DNA of 64,000 bases from Nipponacmea schrenckii (lineage: Eukaryota > Mollusca > Gastropoda > Lottiidae). The first letter of the stretch is position 1. Each line of letters starts with the position of its first letter. The position numbers were made by a program, and so were the translations under genes. The notes below the pieces were generated by a model. The model ran no database searches and had not been told where the DNA came from. It was given only the letters and a program-made list of their open reading frames with translations. Where the stretch lies: NCBI GenBank assembly GCA_030562195.1, contig JAUJPP010000005.1, forward strand, positions 620,001-684,000, given 5' to 3'. Positions 26,901 through 36,700 of the stretch are shown here, piece by piece.

Positions 26901-29900
26901 TCTGCTAAAATTTAAATACGAATCCTCATCAAGTAAGAGCTGCTATAATTTAAATAAAGATCCCCATTAGATAGGAGCTGCTATAATTTGAATAAGAATC
27001 CTCATCAGGTAGGAGCTGCTATGATTTAAATAAAGATCCCCATTAGATAGGAGCTGCTATAATTTAAATAAAGATCCCCATTTAGATAGGAGCTGCTATA
27101 ATTAAAATAAAGATCCTCATTAGATAGGAGCTACTATAATTTAATTAAAGATGCTCTTTAGATAGGAGCTTCTATGATTTAAATAAAGATCCCCATTAGA
27201 TAGGAGCTGCTATAATTTAAATAAAGATCCCCATTAGATAGGATCTGCTAAAATTTAAATACGAATCCTCATCAAGTAAGAGCTGCTATAATTTAAATAA
27301 AGATCCCCATTAGATAGGAGCTGCTATAATTTAAATAAAGATCCCCATTAGATAGGAGCTGCTATAATTTGAATAAGAATCCTCATCAGGTAGGAGCTGC
27401 TATGATTTAAATAAAGATCCTCATTAGATAGGAGCTGCTATAATTTAAATAAAGGTCCCCATTAGATAGGAGCTGCTATAATTTAAATAAAGATCCTCAT
27501 TATATAGGAGCTGCTATAATTTAAATAAAGATCCCCATTAGATAGGAACTGCTATAATTTAAATAAAGATCCCCATTAGTTAGGAGCTGCTATAATTTGA
27601 ATAAAGATCCTCATTAGATAGGAGCTGCTATAATTTAAATAAAAATCCCCATTAGATAGGAGCTGCTGTAATTTAAATAAAGATCCCCATTAGGTAGGAG
27701 CTGCTATGATTTAAATAAAGATCCTCATTAGATAGGAGCTGCTATGATTTAAATAAAGATCCCCATTAGATAGGAGCTGCTATAATTTAAATAAAGATCA
27801 TTAGATAGGAGCTGCTATAATTTAATTAAAGATGCTCTTTAGATAGGAGCTGCTATAATTTAAATAAAGATCCTAATTAGATAGGAGCTGCTATAATTTA
27901 AATAAAGATACCCATTAGATAGGAGCTGCTATAATTTAAATAAAGATCCCCATTAGATAGGAGCTGCTTTAATTTAAATAAAGACCCCTCATTAGGTAGG
28001 AGCTGCTATGATTTAAAAAAACGATCCCCATTAGATAGGAGCTGCTATAATTTAAATAAAGATCCCCATTAGATAGGAGCTGCTATAATTTAAATAAAGA
28101 TCCCCATTAGATAGGAGCTGCTATAATTTAAATAAAGATCCCCATTAGGTAGGAGGTGCTATAATTTAAATAAAGATCCCCATTAGAAAGGAGCTGCTAT
28201 AATTTGAATAAAGATCCCCATTAGATAGGAGCTGCTATAATTTAAATAAAGATCCCCATTAGGTAGGAGCTGCTATAATTTAAATAAAGATTCCCATTAG
28301 ATAGGAGCTGCTATAATTTAAATAAAGATCCCCATTAGGTAGGAGCTGCTATAATTTAAATAAAGATTCCTATTAGATAGGAGCTGCTATGATTTGGATA
28401 AAGATCCCCATTAGATAGGAGCTGCTATAATTTAAATAAAGATCCCCATTAGATAGGAGCTGCTATGATTTAAATAAAGATACCTATCAGGTAGGAGTTG
28501 CTATGATTTAAATGAAGATCCCCATTAGATAGGGGCTGCTATAATTTAAATAAAGATCCCCATCAGGTAGGAGCTGCTATAATTTAAATAAAGATCCCCA
28601 TCAGATAAGAGCTGCTATAATTTAAATAAAGATCCTAATTAGATAGGAGCTGCTATGATTTAAATAAAGATCCTAATTAGATAGGAGCTGCTATGATTTA
28701 AATAAAGATCCCCATTAGATAGGAGCTGCTATGATTTAAATAAAGATCCTAATTAGATAGGAGCTGCTATAATTTAAATAAAGATCCCCATTAGATAGGA
28801 GCTGCTATAATTTAAATAAAGATCCCATCAGGTAGGAGCTGCTATGATTTAGATAAAGATCCTAATTAGATAGGAGCTGCTATGATTTAAATAAAGATCC
28901 TAATTAGATAGGAGCTGCTATAATTTAAATAAAGATCCCCATTAGATAGGAGAAGCTATAATTTGAATAAGAATCCTCACCAGGTAGGAGCTGCTATGAT
29001 TTAAATAAAGATCCTAATTAAATACGAGCTGCTATATTCTAAATAAAGATCCTCATTAGATAGGAGCTGCTATAATTGAAATAAAGATCCCCATTAGATA
29101 GGAGCTGCTATAATTTAATTAAAAATCCTAATTAGATAGGTGCTGCTATAATTTACATAAAGATCCTAATTAGATAGGAGCTGCTATGATTTAAATAAAG
29201 ATCCTAATTAGATAGGAGCTGCTTTAATTTAAATAAAGATCCTAATCAAATACGAGCTGCTATATTCTAAATAAAGATCCTCATTAGATAGGAGCTGCTA
29301 TAATTGAAATAAAGATCCCCATTAGATAGGAGCTGCTATAATTTAATTAAAAATCCTAATTAGATAGGTGCTGCTATAATTTACATAAAGATCCTAATTA
29401 TATAGGAGCTGCTATGATTTAAATAAAGATCCTAATTAGATAGGAGCTGCTTTAATTTAAATAAAGATCCCCATTAAATACGAGCTGCTATGATTTAAAT
29501 AAAGATCCCCATTAGGTAGGAGCTACTATGATTTAAATAAAGATCCCCATTAGATAGGAGCTGCTATGATTTGAATAAAGATCCCCATTAGATAGGAGCT
29601 GCTATGATTTAAATAAAGATCCCCATTAGATAGGAGCTGCTATAATTTACATAAAGATCCCCATTAGATAGGAACTGCTATGATTTAAATAAAGATCCTC
29701 ATTAAATACGAGCTGCTATATTTTAAATAAAGATCCCCATTAGATAGGAGCTGCTATAATTTACATAAAGATCCCCATTAGATAGGAGCTGCTATAATTT
29801 GAATAAGAATCCTCACCAGGTAGGAGCTGCTATGATTTAAATAAAGATCCTAATTAAATACGAGCTGCTATATTCTAAATAAAGATCCTCATTAGATAGG

Positions 29901-31777
29901 AGCTGCTATAATTGAAATAAAGATCCCCATTAGATAGGAGCTGCTATAATTTAATTTAAAATCCTAATTAGATAGGTGCTGCTATAATTTACATAAAGAT
30001 CCTAATTAGATAGGAGCTGCTATGATTTAAATAAAGATCCTAATTAGATAGGAGCTGCTTTAATTTAAATAAATATCCCCATTAAATACGAGCTGCTATG
30101 ATTTAAATAAAGATCCCCATTAGGTAGGAGCTACTATGATTTAAATAAAGATCCCCATTAGATAGGAGCTGCTTTGATTTGAATAAAGATCCCCATTAGA
30201 TAGGAGCTGCTATGATTTGAATAAAGATCCCCATTAGATAGGAGCTGCTATAATTTAAAATAAAGATCCCCATTAGATAGGAGCTGCTATAATTTAAATA
30301 AAGATCCTCATTAGATAGGAGCTGCTATAATTTAAATAAAGATCCCCATTAGATAGGAGCTGCTATAATTTAAATAAAGATCCCCATTAGATAGGAGCTG
30401 CTATAATTTAAATAAAGATCCTCATCAGATAGGAGCTGCTTTAATTTAAATAAAGATCCCCATGAGATAGGAGCTGCTATAATTTAAATAAAGATCCCCA
30501 TTAGATAGGAGCTGCTATAATTTAAATAAAGATCCTCATTAGATAGGAGCTGCTATAATTTACATAAAGATCCCCATTAGATAGGAGCTGCTATAATTTA
30601 AATAAAGATCCCCATTAGATAGGAGCTGCTATAATTTAAATAAAGATCCTCATTAAAAATCCTAATTAGATAGGAGCTGCTATAATTTACATAAAGATCC
30701 TAATTAGATAGGAGCTGCTATGATTTAAATAAAGATCCTAATTAGATAGGAACTGCTATAATTTTAATAAAGATCCTCATTACATAGGAGCTGCTATGAT
30801 TTAAATAAAGATCCTAATTAGATAGGAGCTGCTATAATGTGAATAAAGATCCCCATTAGGTAGGAGCTGCTATAATTTAAATAAAGATCCCCATTAAGTA
30901 AGAGCTACTATGATTTAAATAAAGATCCCCATTAGATAGGAGCTGCTATGAATTAAATAAAGATCCCCATTAGATAGGAGCTGCTATGAATTAAATAAAA
31001 ATCCCCATTAGATAGGAGCTGCTATGAATTAAATAAAGATCCCCATTAGATAGGAACTGCTATGAATTAAATAAAGATCCCCATTAGATAGGAGCTGCTA
31101 TGAATTAAATAAAGATCCCCATTAGATAGGAGCTGCTATGAATTAAATAAAGGTATTGAGACTCGAGAATACAGGTGGTGTATATTATGTATACAAGTTT
31201 GTTTTGGCTCCTGTTTATTTATCAGTAATTGAGTAATTGTCAGAATTATAGGTATTTCCTTCTCTCTACGCGTTAACTTCCACTTATACAAAGAAAAGAG
31301 GAATAGTATTTCTGGATAACTTGTAATATGAGGAGTTTATATGGGTATTGAACAAATATGAAATTTTTTCTTTGATCATGTCAAGAATATAAGAAAGAAA
31401 TGATATTGAGAGGATTGCCTGTATTTTTTAGTTAAAAAATCAGATAAAATACCTTGATCAGGGTGTGAAAGAGCAGTTAGAAGATAATTTAGAAACTATG
31501 AAAAGTTGTCATGGTAATGATGATTGTCACATGACAGCTGGAATAAGTAAGTTTATATTTTTACCAAACATATTCTCCAGCAAACATATATCAGTAGTGC
31601 GCACGAAAAAAAGAAATCATTCTATTGGATAATTATTTGCATAATTAACGACCTTTTGAATTGTAACATTATTGTTAATTTCTGTTTTCAGCTTCTCTAG
31701 AACGCCGTCATCATCAAGAGCATATGGTACCTTCTGGGGAAAGAGAAGGCGGGCGTTATTATTATACACATACGTAA
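11874..31777 (+). CDS. Sulf: Extracellular heparan-sulfate 6-O-endosulfatase, C-terminal part (8 exons)
   Basis: Eight exons (11874-11990, 14474-14622, 14921-15069, 19757-19944, 22313-22453, 26258-26400, 31432-31546, 31692-31777) join in one open frame of 361 residues plus TAA, with matching phases and GT-AG junctions. In order: a linker with a furin-like RNKR; an acidic helical/coiled-coil region; a very basic Lys/Arg hydrophilic stretch; a Cys/His module [11 protein letters not shown]; a second such module; the conserved [18 protein letters not shown]...NFLFCEF segment; and [13 protein letters not shown]. These match the C-terminal half of animal SULF1/SULF2, secreted or cell-surface enzymes that remove 6-O-sulfates from heparan sulfate and tune Wnt, FGF and BMP signalling. 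The hydrophilic domain binds heparan sulfate. The catalytic N-terminal domain with the formylglycine site must lie left of the window. The second Cys/His module is unusual. The model comes from reading splice sites; transcripts would settle it. Confidence 0.93.
12007..14430. repeat. 22-bp tandem array in Sulf intron
   Basis: About 110 copies of a 22-bp unit, TGTAACAAGGTACACTGTAT plus TA, with variants such as AACAGAG for AACAAGG. It begins about 16 nt after the 5' splice site of the preceding exon (GTAAGT at 11991) and ends 44 nt before the next exon, so it fills almost the whole intron. Confidence 0.97.
14474..14622 (+). CDS. Sulf: Sulf coding exon b (helical region)
   Basis: 149 nt, from GATTATAG to AGA|GTAAGT, phase 1 in and phase 0 out. 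It encodes DLFERRC, then [20 protein letters not shown], then [16 protein letters not shown]. The pattern C-D-x-x-L-Y...AW-x-x-HK and the following heptad-like helix ending in LR match the vertebrate SULF segment that precedes the basic domain. Confidence 0.88.
14742..14817 (+). repeat. Dispersed motif copy in short Sulf intron
   Basis: Reads GGATGGATTTTGATGCAAT, then AATGTGAGTATTTGTAATCA, then GGATGAAAACCTATTGAAAG. Same family and orientation as 11384-11456 and the two copies in the transposon. This 298-nt intron has no tandem array. Confidence 0.65.
14921..15069 (+). CDS. Sulf: Sulf coding exon c (start of hydrophilic domain)
   Basis: 149 nt starting after CATATGCAG. It encodes [20 protein letters not shown] and ends in [24 protein letters not shown] matches the vertebrate LREVRGHLKKRKPEE segment, with the Cys-x-Cys following. 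Two donors are possible: GTGAGA at 15020 and GTCAAA at 15070. The latter was chosen because only it leaves phase 2, which the next exon needs. A 34-bp tandem array starts exactly at this donor. Confidence 0.85.
15070..19615. repeat. 34-bp tandem array in Sulf intron
   Basis: About 133 copies of a 34-bp unit: CAACCCTCTACATATCAAAC then ATTATTATAGATTT. The first units (CCCTCTAGATATC) and the last one (CCCCCTAGACA) form a distinct edge variant containing CTAG. The array begins at the first intron base after the exon. Units between about 17580 and 18560 are unusually ragged (missing bases, runs such as GATTTTTCCCTCTATTTTT), which suggests poor consensus there. Confidence 0.97.
19757..19944 (+). 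CDS. Sulf: Sulf coding exon d (basic domain and first Cys/His module)
   Basis: 188 nt from TATTTCAG to ATTT|GTACGT, phase 2 in and phase 1 out. It begins [20 protein letters not shown], continues with [19 protein letters not shown], then [20 protein letters not shown] and KWI. The Lys/Arg-rich part is the heparan-sulfate-binding hydrophilic domain. CFTHDNNHW is nearly identical to vertebrate SULF. The canonical module is therefore this exon. Confidence 0.95.
19973..20345. repeat. 60-bp tandem repeat in Sulf intron
   Basis: About six diverged copies of a ~60-bp unit containing TTGAGGGTCAGGTGTCC, GTGAACCACAGGTTTGGG and GGGATGTTACACACTGA. It begins about 28 nt after the donor of the preceding exon. 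Confidence 0.92.
20346..20802. other. Unique intron sequence
   Basis: About 460 bp of AT-rich Sulf intron between two arrays. No exon, RNA gene or repeat was recognised. Confidence 0.6.
20803..22199. repeat. 48-bp tandem array with a palindrome in each unit
   Basis: About 29 copies of a 48-bp unit: CAGACTAGAATTAGACACCC, TGTTCTCCTGCA, ATCAGTTTAAACTGAT. The last part is a perfect 16-bp palindrome, overlapped by the 8-bp palindrome CTGATCAG. The unit length is a multiple of three and lacks a stop in one frame, which yields a 149-codon open frame at 21307-21756 that is not a gene. The array ends about 113 nt before the next Sulf exon. Confidence 0.96.
22313..22453 (+). CDS. Sulf: Sulf cassette-like exon e (second Cys/His module)
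   Basis: 141 nt, from TTTCTGACCTCAG to ATAC|GTAAGA, phase 1 at both ends. It encodes [31 protein letters not shown], then [15 protein letters not shown]. It parallels the end of exon d: basic stretch, Cys...Cys, [FT]xDx[NS]HWKTxPxWI. Its APFW matches vertebrate SULF better than exon d's PPKW does. With equal phases it can be included (I-H-GPFCFC at the next junction) or skipped (I-Y-GPFCFC) without a frameshift. It is probably a module duplication. Whether both are always spliced in cannot be told here. Confidence 0.9.
22490..23842. repeat. 39-bp tandem array in Sulf intron
   Basis: About 34 copies of a 39-bp unit: TTCTGTTTAACAGTCTGTTT, TACCAAGATTCTAAATTAC. The first unit starts about 40 nt after the donor of exon e. 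Each unit contains CTGTTTAACAG, an acceptor-like string, in the sense strand. Confidence 0.97.
23843..24311. other. Unique intron sequence
   Basis: About 470 bp of AT-rich Sulf intron containing a short (CT)n tract near 24055. Nothing else was recognised. Confidence 0.6.
24312..25028. repeat. ~30-bp tandem array in Sulf intron
   Basis: About 24 diverged copies of a unit like ATGAACCACATCCTCATGAC plus CAATCATGCC. The CATGA core recurs on both sides, so open frames appear on both strands (for example 24495-24854 and 24833-25042). These are by-products of the repeat. Confidence 0.94.
25029..26257. other. Sulf intron, mostly unique, with decayed repeat
   Basis: About 1.2 kb of AT-rich sequence. 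Between about 25628 and 25800 a loose motif (ATTAGACAAA, TTTAGACAAA, AATAGACAAA) recurs every 20-30 bp, resembling a decayed tandem array. The intron ends with ATCTGTTTCAG at 26257. Confidence 0.55.
26258..26400 (+). CDS. Sulf: Sulf coding exon f (conserved C-terminal core)
   Basis: 143 nt, phase 1 in and phase 0 out. It encodes [47 protein letters not shown]. This is almost residue-for-residue the vertebrate SULF C-terminal segment, including the potential N-glycosylation sites NNT and NST and all cysteines. The donor CAG|GTAGGA at 26401 sits at the first base of a 38-bp tandem array whose unit copies the last ~34 nt of this exon. Confidence 0.97.
26401..31152 (+). repeat. 38-bp tandem array derived from Sulf exon end
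   Basis: About 125 copies of a 38-bp unit: TAGGAGCTGCTATAATTTAA, ATAAAGATCCCCATTAGA. Variants such as GAGCTGCTATGATTTAAATA with AAGATCCTCATCAGG differ by one base from the last 34 nt of the adjacent coding exon (26367-26400) followed by its donor. At least six units downstream keep the exact string CATCAGGTAGG. Sub-blocks recur (for example the TATTCTAAATAAAG variant near 29033, 29263 and 29870). The array ends about 280 nt before the next exon. Confidence 0.97.
31432..31546 (+). CDS. Sulf: Sulf coding exon g
   Basis: 115 nt from TATTTTTTAG to ATAA|GTAAGT, phase 0 in and phase 1 out. It encodes [20 protein letters not shown] then [18 protein letters not shown]. It corresponds to the vertebrate stretch ...VQLMELRSCQGYKQCNPR, with two conserved cysteines. 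Confidence 0.9.
31692..31777 (+). CDS. Sulf: Sulf terminal coding exon h
   Basis: 86 nt from TGTTTTCAG, phase 1 in. It encodes [20 protein letters not shown] then RYYYTHT and a TAA stop at 31775-31777. A short, variable hydrophilic tail is usual for SULF proteins. This tail lacks the vertebrate WDGWEG ending. Confidence 0.85.
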
Positions 31778-32300
31778 TATCGTGACACAGCTTTTTATTT
31801 TTAATTTAATATTAAAATTTAAACTGGAAGTTGAAACCAAATATTTCTGTGAAATAATACAAACTTTTTTCCATTGAACTATCAATAATTCAAATTCTTA
31901 ATTTTGTACGAGAAAACAAACATGTCTCAAGTGTATGTTATAATGAAAAATAATGAATACTAGTGAAGAAGGAAGGCACTGGTATTGAGTAAAATAGGCT
32001 AGTAAGGATTTGAAGATGTTATTGACATGGACATTTGAAGATTGTATTATGTCAAGCCGATATATAATTCTATAAACCATGCTGTATGACGTCATTCTAT
32101 TCTCCTCTAATAATTATAGTGTGTTGGGTGGAAGACGTTCTGTCTTGCTACAATTCGGGATATAATATATGTCCGTGAAATCCCTAGTTGGGTTTTGTGA
32201 TGAGGAAAAATAACGTGATGGATGCCAGATCTCTAAAACATCTGATAGAAGTGAAGAATTGTTTGAGCAAGTCTTTTTATCAACTGTCGAGAAATAGTCA

Positions 32301-32590
32301 ATGGTTTCGATTCACCGTGTTTTATTGTCTGTATGTAACAATGGTTTCGATTCACCGTGTTTTATTGTCTGTATGTAACAATGGTTTCGATTCACCGTGT
32401 TTTATTGTCTGTATGTAACAATGGTTTCGATTCACCGTGTTTTATTGTCTGTATGTAACAATGGTTTCGATTCACCGTGTTTTATTGTCTGTATGTAACA
32501 ATGGTTTCGATTCACCGTGTTTTATTGTCTGTATGTAACAATGGTTTCGATTCACCGTGTTTTATTGTCTGTATGTAACAATGGTTTTTA
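32301..32590. repeat. Seven identical 40-bp tandem repeats
   Basis: Seven perfect copies of ATGGTTTCGATTCACCGTGT plus TTTATTGTCTGTATGTAACA, then a partial eighth. No base differs between copies, unlike every other array here, so it is young or recently homogenised. It lies between the Sulf stop and its candidate poly(A) signal. Confidence 0.97.
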
Positions 32591-33064
32591 ACAGAAACCT
32601 ATCCCTAATCTGTGTTTGTAGTGCATCGTGCATCAGTAGAACGAAGTTATAGCATACAGAAGATAGGTATAATATAGGTATAATATCTAGTTATATACAA
32701 TACTCATGTTTTTAATTAATAATTAACAAGTTTTATTGTTGATGTTTTAATCACGTTCGGTGCCTCAGTCAGTGTAATTAGATGTATTTTGATGTGTTTC
32801 CTATACCAAGTGAAGGAAGTCTACAAGTTGCGAGGGTAATTGTGGAAAGATAAAAACACTTTATCCGACATACGAACCTATTTTTATATACTTACATAAT
32901 AGTCTGCCTGCATGCACTCTAGTTTTTATGACACTGCCAACGTTTTTATATTTATTGTCTTTTTACTGCAATATTATTTGAATTCAGCATTTAGTTATCT
33001 CCCTTCATATTACTATTTTAACATTTTTGTAGGAATTTTCTTTTTGTATTGTTTATTGTAGAAT

Positions 33065-33070
33065 AATAAA
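33065..33070 (+). promoter_or_regulatory. Candidate poly(A) signal for Sulf
   Basis: AATAAA about 1.29 kb after the Sulf stop codon, on the sense strand, followed by AT-rich sequence. Hexamers of this kind are frequent in such DNA, so this is only a candidate. Confidence 0.35.
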
Positions 33071-33532
33071 GTAAATTATCCCCACGAAATCCTATTGACA
33101 AATACACTCCCCAAGTAATGTTTGTGGGAATCATTAGGTCAGGCCTAGCAGAATTCTAGTCATGTGTAATAATTTTACTATGTGTACACCTTCTCCATAC
33201 TCTATGCCTTTCATCAACAAAACCTTGATTCGTCACCCAACCCTATTCGAACCTTGCTTGGTCCATCGTTATTGGTAATGGAGTAATATAACGTGTCGGT
33301 CTTCTGCGCGTGGCGTAACACTTAGTGGACCAGGGCGGTGGTGTTCAGCTGTAGTGCCAGTTTGTTGGACCAACCAGTAGGGTGAATGAAGTAATGCCCT
33401 TGACAATAATCACTACAAGAACTCCTTCAAGATGTGTTTCTAAACATTATTTGACAAATAATGAGTTTCTATTTTTGTTGGGTTTGGTGCAATTTTAATA
33501 TGAAGTTTTATTACATTAAAAGTCAGGAATTA

Positions 33533-33538
33533 TTTATT
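33533..33538 (-). promoter_or_regulatory. Candidate poly(A) signal for FAXC homologue
   Basis: AATAAA on the minus strand, about 155 nt after the FAXC stop. It lies only about 460 bp from the candidate Sulf signal on the opposite strand, consistent with two convergent genes. Confidence 0.45.
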
Positions 33539-33690
33539 TATATCAATATAATATTAAACAATAACTGTCGGTATGGTGCCTCTGATTAATTCTACCAGTG
33601 TAATCACCTTATACATGTACATTAATAACAAGACACAAAACAACATCAATTTACCAATCACAGTCAGACACGATCATAATTCACATCCAA

Positions 33691-33794
33691 TCAGTTTACA
33701 GCCTTTTTACATTTACTCTTGGCGCTTATACCTAGATGAGGCCAAAAGGCTTTCTTAATTCTAAAACAATAATCCCTCAGGTTGGGGAATGTAT
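33691..33794 (-). CDS. FAXC: FAXC exon 6 (terminal)
   Basis: 104 nt after TTTTTCTTTCCAG. It encodes TFPNLRDYCFRIKKAFWPHL then GISAKSKCKKAVN and TGA. CPNL-x-x-YC-x-R-x-K-x-x-FWP is typical of the family C-terminus. Phase 1 in. Confidence 0.92.
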
Positions 33795-36700
33795 CTGGAA
33801 AGAAAAACAACACCATTTAACTAAATAAAAACGAAATATTTTAAATATAAAGCTACTCAGATCTTCCACCTTCCTCTCACCTTAAACACTGGTAACATCT
33901 GATATCTCACCTTAAACACTGGTAACATCTGATATCTCACCTTAAACACTGATAACATTTGATATCTCACCTTAAACACTGGTAACATCTGATATCTCAC
34001 CTTAAACACTGGTAACATCTGATATCTCACCTTAAACACTGGTAACATCTGATATCTCACCTTAAACACTGATAACATTTGATATCTCACCTTAAACACT
34101 GATAACATTTGATATCTCACCTTAAACACTGGTAACATCTGATATCTCACCTTCAACACTGGTAACATCTGATATCTCACCTTAAACACTGGTAACATCT
34201 GATATCTCACCTTAAACACTGATAACATTTGATATCTCACCTTAAACACCGGTAACATCTGATATCTCACCTTAAACACTGATAACATTTGATATCTCAC
34301 CTTAAACACCGGTAACATCTGATATCTCACCATAAACACTGGTAACATCTGATATCTCACCTTAAACACTGGTAACATCTGATATCTCACCTTAAACACT
34401 GGTAACATCTGATATCTCACCTTAAACCCTGATAACATTTGATATCTCACCTTAAACACTGGTAACATCTGATATCTCACCTTAAACACTGGTAACATCT
34501 GATATCTCACCTTAAACCCTGATAACATTTGATATCTCACCTTAAACACTGGTAACATCTGATATCTCACCTTAAACACTGGTAACATCTGATATCTCAC
34601 CTTAAACACTGGTAACATCTGATATCTCACCTTAAACCCTGATAACATTTGATATCTCACCTTAAACACTGGTAACGTCTGATATCTCACCTTAAACACT
34701 GGTAACATCTGATATCTCACCTTAAACACTGGTAACATTTGATATCTCACCTTAAACACTGGTAACGTCTGATATCTCACCTTAAACACTGGTAACATCT
34801 GATATCTCACCTTCAACACTGGTAAAATCGGATATCTCACCTTCAACACTGATAACATTTGATATCTCACCTTAAACACTGATAACATTTGATATCTCAC
34901 CTTAAACACTGGTAACGTCTGATATCTCACCTTAAACACTGGTAACATCTGATATCTCACCTTAAACACTGGTAAAATCGGATATCTCACCTTAAACACT
35001 GATAACATTTGATATCTCACCTTAAACACTGATAACATTTGATATCTCACCTTAATTACAGGTTACATCTGATATCTCACTTTAAAAACAGGGTTAGGTC
35101 GTAGCTCTGAAATCAACGAACCAGGATATCTTACAGATTGTACTGTAGAATGTTCGATTTTTGATTCCTTTAACACTTACCATGTAGGAGTTTTTCACCG
35201 TGTAAATTAGGCATGTGCCAACAGAATTGGGACAATTGACCAAATACAACACAATCCACTTCACACGGCTGATCACCAAATAAATACCTCTTCTTTCCTA
35301 CAAAAAAAATTTCAGATTTGATTTTTTATCAGTTTATATGAGAAAATAATCAGATAAACGGAAAATTAACTATAAAAACACATTAAAAAGACCACGTTAC
35401 TGTTGACTATAATAATCTATTGTGGTAAAGACCATGTTACTGTTGACTATAATAATCTATTGTGGTAAAGATCATGTTACTGTTGACCATAATAATCTAT
35501 TGTGGTAAAGACCATGTTACTGTTGACTATAATAATCTATTGTGGTAAAGACCATGTTACTGTTGACTATAATAATATATTGTGGTAAAGACCATGTTAC
35601 TGTTGACTATAATAAACTATTTTGGTAAAGACCATGTTACTGTTGACTATAATAATCTATTGTGGTAAAAACCAAGTTACTGTTGACTATAATAATCTAT
35701 TGTGGTAAAGACCATGTTACTGTTGACTATAATAATCTATTGTGGTAAAGACCATGTTACTGTTGACTATAATAATCTATTGTGGTAAAGAGCACGTTAC
35801 TGATGACTATAATAATATATTGTGGTAAAGACCATGTTACTGTTGACTATAATAATATATTGTGGTAAAGACCAAGTAACTGTTGACTATAATCATCTAT
35901 TGTGGTAAAGACCATGTTACTGTTGACTATAATAATATATTGTGGTAAAGACCATGTTACTGTTGACTATAATAATCTATTGTGGTAAAGACCATGTTAC
36001 TGTTGACTATAATCATCTATTGTGGTAAAGACCAAGTTACTGTTGACTATAATCATCTATTGTGGTAAAGATCATGTTACTGTTGACTATAATAATCTAT
36101 TGTGGTAAAGACCATGTTACTGTTGACTATAATAATATATTGTGGTAAAGACCAAGTTACTGTTGACTATAATCATCTATTGTGGTAAAGACCATGTTAC
36201 TGTTGACTATAATAATATATTGTGGTAAAGACCATGTTACTGTTGACTATAATAATCTATTGTGGTAAAGACCATGTTACTGTTGACTATAATCATCTAT
36301 TGTGGTAAAGACCAAGTTACTGTTGACTATAATCATCTATTGTGGTAAAGACCAAGTTACTGTTGACTATAATCATCTATTGTGGTAAAGACCAAGTAAC
36401 TGTTGACTATAATCATCTATTGTGGTAAAGATCATGTTACTGTTGACTATAATCATCTATTGTGGTAAAGACCACGTTACTGTTGACTATAATCATCTAT
36501 TGTGGTAAAGACCAAGTTACTGTTGACTATAATAATCTATTGTGGTAAAGACCAAGTTACTGTTGACTATAATAATATATTGTGGTAAAGACCATGTTAC
36601 TGTTGACTATAATAATTTATTGTGGTAAACACCATGTTACTATTGACTAAGATATCGACCCTTACTACCGAATCAAATTAAAACGCTTATCGAAGGTTAA

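Larger units (their letters stand above)
31778..33070 (+). other. Sulf: Probable Sulf 3' UTR
   Basis: AT-rich region after the Sulf stop, without coding signal. It contains seven identical 40-bp repeats (32301-32580) and a candidate poly(A) signal AATAAA at 33065-33070. The 3' end itself is inferred. Confidence 0.45.

Noticed and set aside
33180..33400. tRNA-derived SINE suggested by AGGTTCGAATAGG on the minus strand
   Set aside because: Resembles a B box, but no convincing A box at the right distance, no tail and no second copy in the window.
33857..35050. Minus-strand open frame of 397 codons built of MLPVFKVRYQ repeats
   Set aside because: It is a by-product of a 30-bp unit without a stop in one frame. 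It lies in FAXC intron 5, and retention from exon 5 would hit a TAA shortly after the donor.
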